A DNA stretch of 56,590 nucleotides, taken from positions 1 to 56,590 of the forward strand of contig DIRT01000008.1 in assembly GCA_002427605.1 (NCBI GenBank), written 5' to 3'. Origin of the DNA: Bacteroidales bacterium UBA5429 (lineage in GTDB: Bacteria > Bacteroidota > Bacteroidia > Bacteroidales > WCHB1-69). Below are positions 8,628 through 15,877 of the stretch, piece after piece (the stretch's first letter is position 1; each line of letters opens with the position of its first letter). The notes under the pieces were generated by a model. The model was not told the DNA's origin, ran no database searches, and saw only the letters and a list, made by a program, of their open reading frames with translations. Position numbers and translations under genes: made by a program.

Positions 8628-9666
8628 GGTGTTTGTATTTTTCTCTTCGTTCATTCCATTTTTGACGTGCATATTGCTGCATATCAGTAAATTGGTCTGT
8701 TTCGTCAACAATTTCCATTCCTAATATGGACTCAATAATATCCTCTAATGTCACGATTCCGTTAAAGCTTCCATATTCATCGGTAACAATCGCAATATGT
8801 TCTCTTTCTTGTAATAATCGTTCCCATAATCTCATGATGGACTCTTCCTCGTCTGCAACAATCACATCTCTTTTAAACTCAGAAAGCTTAGCATGGAAAT
8901 TATCATTGGCCATTTGTTCCAAAATCTTTTGGCGAAGTACATATCCGGTAATATGATCCTCATTTCCACCGACATACACCGGAATACGGGCATAGTGTAA
9001 ATAATCTTTATTTTTATAAAACTCTTCAACGGTCATCTCTTCCGGAGCGATCAATACTACAATTTGCGGAGTCATAATATCTTCCACTTTAATGGTGTCT
9101 AATTTTTGAAGATTTTGGATGATAATATTTTCAGATGCATCAAACTCTCCTTTTTCAGTAGCCATATCAGCCATAGCAAAAACTTCTTCGCGGCTTACGC
9201 TGTTGTCAAAATCCTTTTGTCCGACTAATTTGGACAAATATTCAGATATGATTACAAAAGGGTAGAAGATGATAATCATAAATTTGAGCCATGGAGTAAT
9301 TCGAACAATTAAACTTTTCCATAGATGAGCCCCAAGAACTTTAGGAATAATTTCAGAAAGCACTAGAATAAGAATTGTAAGAACAGCTGAAATAACCCCA
9401 AAAGAAACGTTTTTAAAAATAAGAACCGCTTGAGCACCCACTCCGGCAGCACCTACAGTGTGGGCAATGGTGTTGAGAGTTAAGATAGCCGCAAGAGGTC
9501 TGTCAATATTTTCTTTAAAATTCTTTATTGTGGCAGCTCTTTTAACTCCCTCATTTTCAAGCATATTAATGTATGAAATGGGAGTGGAAAGGAGTACGGC
9601 TTCAAAAAGTGAACAAATAAAGGAAACGGTTAACGCTAAAAACAGGTAAAATAATAATAAACCCAT
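8575..9666 (-). CDS. CNNM/CBS domain membrane protein (hemolysin C/CorC-like)
   Basis: A 363-residue inner-membrane protein. Residues 1-155 hold the CNNM (DUF21) domain with about four hydrophobic segments and the conserved PL...LTLNTIAHTVGAA and LSEIIPK motifs. Residues 190-315 hold a CBS pair ending in VTLEDIIESILG. The C-terminal CorC/HlyC domain of the longer family members is absent; the protein ends in a charged tail. Relatives act in Mg2+ or Co2+ export or resistance, and CBS domains usually sense adenine nucleotides. The last 53 bases overlap the convergent U32 gene. A -7 box lies 23 bases upstream. Confidence 0.85.
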   Translation of the reverse strand: MGLLLFYLFLALTVSFICSLFEAVLLSTPISYINMLENEGVKRAATIKNFKENIDRPLAAILTLNTIAHTVGAAGVGAQAVLIFKNVSFGVISAVLTILILVLSEIIPKVLGAHLWKSLIVRITPWLKFMIIIFYPFVIISEYLSKLVGQKDFDNSVSREEVFAMADMATEKGEFDASENIIIQNLQKLDTIKVEDIMTPQIVVLIAPEEMTVEEFYKNKDYLHYARIPVYVGGNEDHITGYVLRQKILEQMANDNFHAKLSEFKRDVIVADEEESIMRLWERLLQEREHIAIVTDEYGSFNGIVTLEDIIESILGMEIVDETDQFTDMQQYARQKWNERREKYKHLIPLSEEHHPSEENKDS

Positions 9667-9688
9667 AATATATTAAAAATATTTTTGG

Positions 9689-9696
9689 CAAAATTA
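9689..9696 (-). promoter_or_regulatory. -7 box of the CNNM gene
   Basis: The minus strand reads TAATTTTG, 23 bases before the ATG at 9666. Confidence 0.5.
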
Positions 9697-9772
9697 ATGA
9701 AAATAGTTATATTAATGGAAATTGTTTTTTATTCTTAACAAGAGTGTAATTCATTTCCAACTTTTTATTTCA

Positions 9773-9780
9773 TATCTTTG
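9773..9780 (+). promoter_or_regulatory. -7 box of the yitT operon
   Basis: TATCTTTG followed by CCG, 24 bases before the ATG at 9804. No clear -33 TTG. Confidence 0.55.
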
Positions 9781-9803
9781 CCGATTATTTTATTTTTTTA
9801 GAG

Positions 9804-10736
9804 ATGAACTGGGTAAAATTAATAAAAGGTAAAAAAACAAAAGATTTAATCAAAGAGTATTTCAGTATTATTTTGGGATCTTTTTTGATGGCTGTAGGGT
9901 TGGTGGTGTTTATATCACCACTGAAATTAGCTCCGGGAGGAGTTTATGGGATAGCGATTATTTTGCACCACATTTTCGATTTTCCTATCGGATTGTCCGG
10001 GATTGCATTGGATATTCCCCTTTTATTGTTAGGAACCTGGATTTTAGGTCCAAAATTTGGAGTTAAAACAATTGTGGGAATAATTTCGCTCTCCGGTTTT
10101 ATAACGCTATTGGAGTTTGCTTATGGCTATGATCCATTGATTGCAATAATGGAAAATAATGTTCTGATTCCCGATCCTGCGGCAAATTTTATTCTTTCTC
10201 TTTTTGGAGGCGTATTTGTGGGTGTGGGATTAGGATTTGTGTTTAAAGCCAGAGCTACTTCCGGAGGAACAGATATTATAGCCATGGTATTTAAAAAGTA
10301 CTTCAAGTACATTCCTATGGGAACCATGATTATTATTGTGGATTCAGTGATTGTATTGGCAGCGTTGGCGGTTTTTAAAGATTGGAGTATACCTTTGTAT
10401 TCTTGGTTTGTGATTTACGTGGTTGGCTTTACTGTGGATAAAGTGATTTCAGGTATTTCAAGAAGGAAAGCAGTTATTGTTGTATCTGATCATTATGATA
10501 AAATCAAAGACTTTATTATCAACAACTTAGAAAGAGGCGGAACATTTCTTCAAGGAGAGGGAATGTATAACCAAGCGGAAAAGAAAATTATTTTTACAAC
10601 CATGAGTTCAAAAGAGTTGCCCTCTTTGTTACACCATATTCATGAAGCTGATCCCAAAGCTTTTATTTCTATATTAGATGCTTCAGAAGTTTTTGGAGAG
10701 GGGTTTAACTCATTGAGAGAAAAAGCATTACATTAA
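9804..10736 (+). CDS. YitT family membrane protein (DUF161 + DUF2179)
   Basis: A 310-residue integral membrane protein. Residues 15-215 contain five to six hydrophobic segments with the family patterns LKLAPGGVYGIAI and ATSGGTDIIA. Residues 225-300 form the soluble DUF2179 domain (GRGGT-type repeat seen here as NNLERGGTFLQGEGMY). The length matches B. subtilis YitT-like proteins. Their function is not settled; a transport role is usually assumed. The stop codon overlaps the ATG of the DUF59 gene by one base (TAATG), so translation of the two is probably coupled. Confidence 0.88.
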   Translation: MNWVKLIKGKKTKDLIKEYFSIILGSFLMAVGLVVFISPLKLAPGGVYGIAIILHHIFDFPIGLSGIALDIPLLLLGTWILGPKFGVKTIVGIISLSGFITLLEFAYGYDPLIAIMENNVLIPDPAANFILSLFGGVFVGVGLGFVFKARATSGGTDIIAMVFKKYFKYIPMGTMIIIVDSVIVLAALAVFKDWSIPLYSWFVIYVVGFTVDKVISGISRRKAVIVVSDHYDKIKDFIINNLERGGTFLQGEGMYNQAEKKIIFTTMSSKELPSLLHHIHEADPKAFISILDASEVFGEGFNSLREKALH

Positions 10737-11032
10737 TGAGAGAGCAAATAATTAAACAATTATCCACAGTGTTTGATCCGGAAATTCCGGTTAATGTGTG
10801 GGAGTTGGGTCTAATTTATGATATCCAAATTCAACCCAATCATGATGTTGACATTGTGATGACATTGACAGCTCCTAACTGTCCTGAAGCAGAGTCGATT
10901 CCCTTTAAAATTGAACAAGCAGTAAAGAGGGTTCCCGGTGTTGGAAAAGTAGATGTTAAAATTACTTTTGAACCCCCTTGGGATATGGATAAGATGAGTG
11001 AAGCCGCCAAGTTGGAGTTGGGATTTTTATAA
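10736..11032 (+). CDS. DUF59/MIP18 family Fe-S assembly-type protein
   Basis: A 98-residue single-domain protein of the MIP18 (DUF59) family. It has the family signature VFDPEIPVNVWELGLIY at residues 12-28 and TLTAPNCPEAESIP, with the conserved cysteine in NCP. Relatives such as SufT and PaaD help mature Fe-S proteins. Many Bacteroidota encode this protein near suf genes, but none is seen here; its neighbours are YitT (one-base overlap) and an M28 peptidase 17 bases downstream. It probably works in the cytoplasm on Fe-S cluster delivery, which would suit the U32 proteins encoded in this window. Confidence 0.88.
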   Translation: MREQIIKQLSTVFDPEIPVNVWELGLIYDIQIQPNHDVDIVMTLTAPNCPEAESIPFKIEQAVKRVPGVGKVDVKITFEPPWDMDKMSEAAKLELGFL

Positions 11033-11049
11033 ATCTAAACTATTTTAAC

Positions 11050-12513
11050 ATGAAAAAGTATTTCTATTCTCTTTTTCTTTTTCTGATTGTTTTACAGTTC
11101 AGTACTTTATCGTACGGACAAACAACACAAAAAGAAAGATTGGAGAAACATGTTTATTATATGGCAGCAGACTCCTTAAAAGGGAGAAAAGCCGGATCCA
11201 AAGAAGCTCAGAAAGTTGCGGAATATATCAGTAATCAATTTTCGACAATCGGTTTAGAAACGATATTGGATAAGTTTGATTTTCCCATTATTACTTTATC
11301 CAGTGATGGTCCCTACCAAAATGTAATTGGAGTTTGGGAAGGAAGTGATTCTATATTGAAAAGAGAACTTATCGTAATTGGAGCCCATTATGATCATTTG
11401 GGGACTAAGTTAAAAAAAGAGGAAGAGATTGTTTATAATGGTGCTGACGACAATGCTTCCGGAACAGCGGCTTTGATTGAGTTAGCCCGAAATTTAGTTC
11501 AACAAAAAGAGTTAACAAAACGCACTTTAGTGTTTGTTGCTTTTGATGCTGAAGAAATTGGTTTGCAAGGTTCTAAATTTTTTATTAATTATGTGAAAGC
11601 AGTAAAACCTGTTCACAAGATGGTGTTGATGATCAATTTTGACATGGTGGGTTATTTGAAACAATCCGGGAAACTCAAAATTGCAGGTGTGGGAACAGTT
11701 CAGAATTACTTAACTTATTTTAATGCAGTCTCTTTTCCCGAATCTTACCGTTTGGTCTTAAAAAAAAAGGATCATTCTATTCTGACAGGATCAGATCATG
11801 ATTCTTTCCTGGCAGAACAGATTCCGGCTTTCTATGTTACAACAGGTTTGAAATCACCCTATCATAAGCCGGAAGATGATGCCCATCTAATCGATTATGA
11901 TGGTCTTTCGATAATTGTTGATTATTTTACCGAATTGGTACCTTTATTTGCTAATGACACTCATTTAAAACCCTCCGATGGTCTGAAAAAAACCAGTTTT
12001 CACGATAAAAAAAGTTATTTTGGGTTAACTGCCGGGATAGGAAATATGCGTTACAACTACCGTTATGGAACCGTAGATGGAAAAAAAGGAACTGCTCTCC
12101 AATTGGGCTTGTATGGGAAAGTTTCTTTAAGTAACAGTTTTGCATTAAAGGGGGAGGCAGCCTACAGCTATACGAACAGATATCGCAAAGAAGGAATTAT
12201 TCAAACCCATGAGGTTACGTTTCCTGTTGTATTGCTTTTAAAGTCAACTTATGAAAATTGGATAGAGATGAGTATGGGTGCCGGAGGATATTATTCCCAT
12301 TTTTTTCACCTTAGAGAGAAGAACTTTGACCCTATTGTAAAACAGTACTATCCTTATGAAGTAGGATGGATTCTTGATTTTGAGATGAGGGTTTCCAGAA
12401 TGATTTATGGTTTGCAGTATAGGTATGGACTGAATGAAATGATTGTTGCACCTCAGGAAGAGGATATGGCAAGATCCAGAATGTTTCAGTTTAAAATCGG
12501 ATTTGTTTTTTAG
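11050..12513 (+). CDS. Secreted M28 zinc aminopeptidase with C-terminal beta-barrel-like domain
   Basis: A 487-residue exported protein. The signal peptide is residues 1-24. Residues 30-300 are an M28 peptidase with a complete two-zinc site: His113 (in HYDHLG), Asp133 (in GADDN), catalytic Glu168 with Glu169 (AEEIGLQG), Asp198 (NFDMVGY) and His272 (YHKPEDD). Residues from about 320 to 487 alternate polar and hydrophobic residues in strands with many Tyr, Gly and aromatic positions, and the chain ends in Phe (FKIGFVF). This resembles a small outer-membrane beta barrel, which would anchor the peptidase at the surface or in the periplasm. Its stop overlaps the convergent PPTase gene by four bases. 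Confidence 0.87.
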   Translation: MKKYFYSLFLFLIVLQFSTLSYGQTTQKERLEKHVYYMAADSLKGRKAGSKEAQKVAEYISNQFSTIGLETILDKFDFPIITLSSDGPYQNVIGVWEGSDSILKRELIVIGAHYDHLGTKLKKEEEIVYNGADDNASGTAALIELARNLVQQKELTKRTLVFVAFDAEEIGLQGSKFFINYVKAVKPVHKMVLMINFDMVGYLKQSGKLKIAGVGTVQNYLTYFNAVSFPESYRLVLKKKDHSILTGSDHDSFLAEQIPAFYVTTGLKSPYHKPEDDAHLIDYDGLSIIVDYFTELVPLFANDTHLKPSDGLKKTSFHDKKSYFGLTAGIGNMRYNYRYGTVDGKKGTALQLGLYGKVSLSNSFALKGEAAYSYTNRYRKEGIIQTHEVTFPVVLLLKSTYENWIEMSMGAGGYYSHFFHLREKNFDPIVKQYYPYEVGWILDFEMRVSRMIYGLQYRYGLNEMIVAPQEEDMARSRMFQFKIGFVF

Positions 12514-13115
12514 TAAACCACTACACAGATGTAGGGGTCTATTTTTATTCTTTTCAAGGTTAAGTTCATTTTATTCTCCCCTTTAAGAATTGTTGCAGTT
12601 TGAAAATCAGGTGCAATGTGGAGATCTTTTCTGAAGTCCACCTCTCCCTTTTCATACCATTTAAAAAGTGCTTCTTTGGCGCACCAAATTTGGGTTATTT
12701 GTTCAGGATCCTCCATATCAAAGTAGTTGACCTCTTCAGAACCCACAAATTTATGCTTTAGTTTGAGTATTTTGGAGTCCACTTTTTCAATGTCAATTCC
12801 AATAGGATGATTTGGGGAATATGCAACAGCTACAATCTCTTTAGCATGCGAAAATGAGATAAAGCCCTTCTCAATTTGTGGAGCTCCAAAAGAGTTGTAA
12901 CTGATATTTACTTCGGAATTGTTAATGCATTGGGATAAAGCAACTCTGCAAGCTAATTTTTCTAATCGCCTAGAGGGGAGTTTGAGTTGCAAAATGGAAT
13001 TTAAATCAGCTTCTTTTAATTGAAGTTGATCTAAAAAGAATGCTTCCGTTTCATTTATTTGCCATATGCAAATAGAAACGGAAGCACCAATCTGTTCTTT
13101 TAATATTAAGGGCAT
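12510..13115 (-). CDS. 4'-phosphopantetheinyl transferase (Sfp/AcpT-like)
   Basis: A 201-residue enzyme that moves 4'-phosphopantetheine from CoA to a serine of carrier proteins. The Mg2+-binding motif GIDIEKV has Asp108 and Glu110; the second signature WCAKEALFKW has Trp144, Lys147 and Glu148. The length fits the Sfp/HetI group more than the shorter AcpS group. It starts three bases after the hpf stop, so it is the last gene of the minus-strand hpf unit. No carrier protein or synthase gene is close by, so the target is unknown; fatty-acid ACP or a secondary-metabolite carrier are both possible. Confidence 0.9.
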   Translation of the reverse strand: MPLILKEQIGASVSICIWQINETEAFFLDQLQLKEADLNSILQLKLPSRRLEKLACRVALSQCINNSEVNISYNSFGAPQIEKGFISFSHAKEIVAVAYSPNHPIGIDIEKVDSKILKLKHKFVGSEEVNYFDMEDPEQITQIWCAKEALFKWYEKGEVDFRKDLHIAPDFQTATILKGENKMNLTLKRIKIDPYICVVVY

Positions 13116-13118
13116 CTT

Positions 13119-13418
13119 TTACAAGCCTCTTTCTTTTTCTTTAACTTTTTTTAATTGTCTTCTTAGAGCAGCTACTGTTTCATCGCAAGCTTCTTCAAAA
13201 GTTTTAGCTGTTTTGCCTGCAAGAGCGTCATTTCCTCTAATTTTAATGCGTATTTCTACAGTTTTACTTTCAGGTTTATCTGTGTTTTCAAGTTTCAAAG
13301 TGACATCAGCACCGATAATAGAATCATAAACTTGACTCAATTTTTCTACTTTTTCACTGATAAATTTTTCTAATTTTTGATCAACTTTGAAATGTAAAGC
13401 GGTAATGTTTATGTTCAT
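13119..13418 (-). CDS. hpf: Ribosome hibernation promoting factor, short type
   Basis: A 99-residue HPF/RaiA (YfiA) family protein that binds the 30S decoding region in stationary phase. The fold is visible as ALHFKVDQKLEKFISEKVEKL, then EIRIKIRGNDALAG, then a basic C-terminal helix. It lacks the long C-terminal dimerisation domain. The upstream region has a strong Shine-Dalgarno sequence (AAGGAGG, minus strand), which is uncommon in Bacteroidota. It lies 12 bases after the xer gene and 3 bases before the PPTase. Confidence 0.92.
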   Translation of the reverse strand: MNINITALHFKVDQKLEKFISEKVEKLSQVYDSIIGADVTLKLENTDKPESKTVEIRIKIRGNDALAGKTAKTFEEACDETVAALRRQLKKVKEKERGL

Positions 13419-13422
13419 AAAA

Positions 13423-13429
13423 CCTCCTT
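13423..13429 (-). promoter_or_regulatory. Strong Shine-Dalgarno sequence of hpf
   Basis: The minus strand reads AAAGGAGGTTTTATG, with the GGAGG core five bases before the hpf start. Most genes in this window have no such sequence. Confidence 0.65.
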
Positions 13430-13430
13430 T

Positions 13431-14324
13431 TTATGCTCTTGGATGAGCTTGTTTATAAATAGATTTAAGTTTTTCAATGGAAGTATGGGTATAAATTTGC
13501 GTCGCGGCCAAACTGGAGTGACCTAATATTTCCTTAATAGCGTTGATATCAGCACCTCTGTTTAATAAATGGGTTGCAAATGTATGTCGAATTATATGAG
13601 GACTTCTTTTGTCTATAGTAGTTACCATATCTAGATATCTCCTTACTATATTGTAAACTGATTTTTGACTCAATTTATTGTAATTTGACGAAACAAATAT
13701 ATAATTTTTTTTTGATTTTTCAGCCCATTTTGTGTCAAAATATGAAAAATAATTTTTTAAAGCTTCACGAGCCTGTTTCCCAAAGGGAACCCACCTTTCT
13801 TTATTTCTTTTTCCTAATATTTTAACTCTGTTTTGATAAAAGTCTATATCTTCAAATTGAATCGATATCAACTCTGAAACCCGCATTCCGGTGGCATAAA
13901 AAAGTTCCATGATGGCTCGATCCCGGGAACCTTCATAGCTCTCTTCAAACTCAATTTCCGTGAATAGTTTTTCCATTTCATCCTCTTCTAAATAGTAGGG
14001 GACACGTTTTGGAATTTGTGGAGAAGCAATTTGCAGGGCGGGATTGTGGGTCAGCACCCCCTCTTTTATATTAAATTTAAAAAAAGCTTTCAAAGAACTA
14101 ATTTTCCGATGAATTGTTTTGATACTCAATTTCTCTACCTCAATAAGAAAAAAGAACCAATTGCGGATATGATCCAACTCAATCTCTTGAATATCTGTCA
14201 ATTCAAAACGTTCTTTTAAAAAATCAAAAAACTGTATTAAATCGGTTCGATAAGAGATCTGTGTATGTCTGGAGGCTCTTTTCTCAAATTGTAAATATTT
14301 CAAAAAAGGATCTATGGGATTCAT
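13431..14324 (-). CDS. Tyrosine recombinase XerC/XerD type
   Basis: A 297-residue integrase-family recombinase, normal Xer length. The catalytic set is Arg148 (GMRVSEL), His243 and Arg246 (HIIRHTF), His269 (LGHSS) and Tyr278 (QIYTHT). The start at 14324 (MNPIDPFLKYL) is preferred to one at 14384, because the longer form would begin inside the rpsU terminator hairpin. The position between rpsU and hpf is the one Bacteroidota use for their xerC-like gene, so a role in chromosome dimer resolution at dif with the second Xer (21247) is likely. Confidence 0.9.
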   Translation of the reverse strand: MNPIDPFLKYLQFEKRASRHTQISYRTDLIQFFDFLKERFELTDIQEIELDHIRNWFFFLIEVEKLSIKTIHRKISSLKAFFKFNIKEGVLTHNPALQIASPQIPKRVPYYLEEDEMEKLFTEIEFEESYEGSRDRAIMELFYATGMRVSELISIQFEDIDFYQNRVKILGKRNKERWVPFGKQAREALKNYFSYFDTKWAEKSKKNYIFVSSNYNKLSQKSVYNIVRRYLDMVTTIDKRSPHIIRHTFATHLLNRGADINAIKEILGHSSLAATQIYTHTSIEKLKSIYKQAHPRA

Positions 14325-14340
14325 AAGAAATATTAATCTG

Positions 14341-14379
14341 TAAAGGTAAAAAAAAACGGGCAATAGCATTGCCCGTTTT
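14341..14379 (-). terminator. Intrinsic terminator of rpsU
   Basis: A perfect 12-base-pair stem (arms 14353-14364 and 14368-14379, core CGGGCAAT/ATTGCCCG) with a 3-base loop. In the minus-strand transcript it is followed by a U run. It lies 17 bases after the rpsU stop and ends 17 bases before the xer start. Confidence 0.85.
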
Positions 14380-14395
14380 CCCAAGTTTGGTTATA

Positions 14396-14593
14396 CTATT
14401 GATCAGCTTGTTCTGATAACATGCGCTGAACATAGATTGCTTTACGCTTTTGCTCCCTTTTGATAACACTGGGTTTAGTGAATTTTTGTCTTGTACGCAA
14501 TTCTCTGACAACACCAGTCTTTTCAAATTTTCTTTTTAGTCTTTTAAGCGCTCTGTCGATCGATTCGCCTTCTTTTACGGGAACAACAATCAT
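14396..14593 (-). CDS. rpsU: 30S ribosomal protein S21
   Basis: A 65-residue basic protein matching bS21: MIVVPVKEGESIDRALKRLK at the start, then FEKTGVV.ELR and a basic C-terminal half. It sits near the anti-Shine-Dalgarno end of 16S rRNA. The gene has its own -7 box about 50 bases upstream and a strong terminator downstream. A Shine-Dalgarno-like AAAGAGGT precedes the start. In Flavobacteriia rpsU is one of the few genes with a strong Shine-Dalgarno sequence and this supports autoregulation; the same may hold here. Confidence 0.95.
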   Translation of the reverse strand: MIVVPVKEGESIDRALKRLKRKFEKTGVVRELRTRQKFTKPSVIKREQKRKAIYVQRMLSEQADQ

Positions 14594-14600
14594 AAAAAAT

Positions 14601-14608
14601 ACCTCTTT
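14601..14608 (-). promoter_or_regulatory. Shine-Dalgarno-like sequence of rpsU
   Basis: The minus strand reads AAAGAGGT, seven bases before the rpsU ATG. Its presence stands out against the mostly Shine-Dalgarno-free genes around it. Confidence 0.55.
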
Positions 14609-14641
14609 CTTGTTAAATTAATACTTTATTTTTTTGGGGTG

Positions 14642-14649
14642 CAAAGATA
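14642..14649 (-). promoter_or_regulatory. -7 box of rpsU
   Basis: The minus strand reads TATCTTTG followed by CACCCC, 49 bases before the rpsU start. Confidence 0.6.
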
Positions 14650-14700
14650 CAAAAAAAATTAATACAAACTGACACTATTAATTTTAAAGTTGAAAAATTT

Positions 14701-15186
14701 TTAAAAAGGCACGTTATAATTGGGCTCAGTAGTGATTTCATCAACCAATTCAGTGTAAGTCACAACGCCTTTTTCGTCAACGGCAACAACCGCTCTTGCA
14801 CATAATCCTTGCAAAGGAGAATCAACTAGTAGAACACCGTAGTCAGTTGCAAAATTGTTGTAACGAAAATCAGAAGCGGTAATCACATTATTGAGTCCCT
14901 CTGCTCCACAAAAACGAGCCGCAGCGAAAGGTAAATCTTTAGAAACACAAAGAACCTTAATTCCTTTTTCACTCGCAATTTTATTAAAATTTCGCACTGA
15001 TGCAGCACAAACACCAGTGTCAATACTCGGGAATATGTTGATAATCAACTTTTCCCCTGCAAAATCATTTAAAGTAATTTCTTTCAAATCGGAAGTTACT
15101 AGTTTGAAGTCAGGAGCTTTTGTCCCTACTTGAGGTAATTCACCATTGGTATGTACCGGATTGCCTTGAAGTTTAGTCTTAGCCAT
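14701..15186 (-). CDS. tpx: Thiol peroxidase (Tpx, atypical 2-Cys peroxiredoxin)
   Basis: A 161-residue cytoplasmic peroxiredoxin. The peroxidatic cysteine is Cys60 in SIDTGVCAASVR and the resolving cysteine is Cys93 in RFCGAEG, as in E. coli Tpx. It reduces H2O2 and alkyl hydroperoxides with electrons from thioredoxin, so the trxA product at 2890 is a plausible partner. A -7 box lies about 48 bases upstream. Two hairpins separate it from the thioesterase pseudogene on the same strand, so it is probably transcribed alone. Confidence 0.95.
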   Translation of the reverse strand: MAKTKLQGNPVHTNGELPQVGTKAPDFKLVTSDLKEITLNDFAGEKLIINIFPSIDTGVCAASVRNFNKIASEKGIKVLCVSKDLPFAAARFCGAEGLNNVITASDFRYNNFATDYGVLLVDSPLQGLCARAVVAVDEKGVVTYTELVDEITTEPNYNVPF

Positions 15187-15233
15187 AATATTATTCTTTA
15201 ATTGTTTAATAATTCTGATTCATTTTTACAAGG

Positions 15234-15241
15234 CAAAAATA
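15234..15241 (-). promoter_or_regulatory. -7 box of tpx
   Basis: The minus strand reads TATTTTTG followed by CC, 48 bases before the tpx ATG at 15186. Confidence 0.5.
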
Positions 15242-15253
15242 ATGGAAATAGTC

Positions 15254-15270
15254 TCAACCTTACAGGTTGA
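15254..15270 (-). terminator. Hairpin between the thioesterase gene and tpx (inner)
   Basis: A 7-base-pair stem TCAACCT/AGGTTGA with a 3-base loop. In the minus-strand direction it is followed by an imperfect T-rich stretch, so it may be a weak terminator. Confidence 0.4.
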
Positions 15271-15284
15271 AAAACCAATTAATT

Positions 15285-15301
15285 TCAATAGGCACTATTG
15301 A
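15285..15301 (-). terminator. Hairpin between the thioesterase gene and tpx (outer)
   Basis: A 7-base-pair stem TCAATAG/CTATTGA with a 3-base loop, 30 bases after the thioesterase stop on the minus strand. An AT-rich tail follows. It may end the thioesterase transcript. Confidence 0.35.
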
Positions 15302-15330
15302 TAAACCTTATAGATAGTTTTTCAAAAAAG

Positions 15331-15771
15331 TTATTTTCTTTTTAAAATAGCCGCTTGTTCGTTGAGTAAATGATCCTCCTCTGTTACGGGTTCAATAACG
15401 ATACCGTGTGGGAGAGATTCAGTCTCTTCATCAACGTGAATAAAGGTGATAAAACCATTAACAACAGAAATGTTTTCAACACCGGTTGTCACTTTAATAT
15501 AAGCAACTAAACTGGTTCTTCCGGCATGAACTATTTTGGAAGAAAACTTAACAATTTGACCCGGCTTCACCGGTTTCAAAAAATTCATACCATGAATTTT
15601 TAAACATACTATTCTTCTGGGATCCAATAGTGCAGCTGCTGAAACAAAACCGGATTCAACAAACCATTCAGCTGATCACCCCTCAAAAAGAGTTCCATGG
15701 TGATTTAAATCCTCACTTTTAACCAATCTCATGGTGTCCATCCACGTTGGTCGTACAATTCTTTTTTCCAT
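15331..15771 (-). pseudogene. Acyl-CoA thioesterase (hotdog fold) interrupted by an in-frame TGA
   Basis: Read from the ATG at 15771, the frame encodes 146 residues of a hotdog-fold acyl-CoA thioesterase, except that codon 32 is TGA (15676-15678, minus strand). Residues 1-31 include DLNHHGTLFEG, the conserved family start, and the frame continues directly with SAEWFVESGFVSAAALL and MNFLKPVKPGQIV. Both halves lie in one frame with no indel. A single C-to-T change of an Arg codon (CGA to TGA) would explain it. The -7 box is still present at 15816-15823. A truncated product from the ATG at 15627 would lack the N-terminal active-site region. A sequencing or assembly error is an alternative. Confidence 0.75.
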
Positions 15772-15815
15772 ATTTCATTGAGTATTAATTTGTTATAATT
15801 AAGAAAGTAACTTTA

Positions 15816-15823
15816 CAAAGATA
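15816..15823 (-). promoter_or_regulatory. -7 box of the thioesterase gene
   Basis: The minus strand reads TATCTTTG, 45 bases before the ATG at 15771. Retention of this box suggests that the nonsense change is recent. Confidence 0.5.
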
Positions 15824-15852
15824 GTGATATTTTTTGGAATCTTTTTTTTTAT

Positions 15853-15860
15853 TAATTTTG
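15853..15860 (+). promoter_or_regulatory. -7 box of the acetyltransferase gene
   Basis: TAATTTTG, 18 bases before the ATG at 15878. It argues against the upstream start at 15824. Confidence 0.45.
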
Positions 15861-15877
15861 CTCAAAATATTAAAGTT

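Noticed and set aside
14325..14384. 20-residue N-terminal extension of the Xer recombinase
   Set aside because: It is encoded by the rpsU terminator hairpin and its surroundings, and the family N-terminus begins at 14324.
15676..15678. The TGA in the thioesterase frame as a selenocysteine codon
   Set aside because: No cysteine or redox-active residue is expected at this position in hotdog thioesterases, and I saw no convincing SECIS-like hairpin just downstream. A CGA-to-TGA change is simpler.
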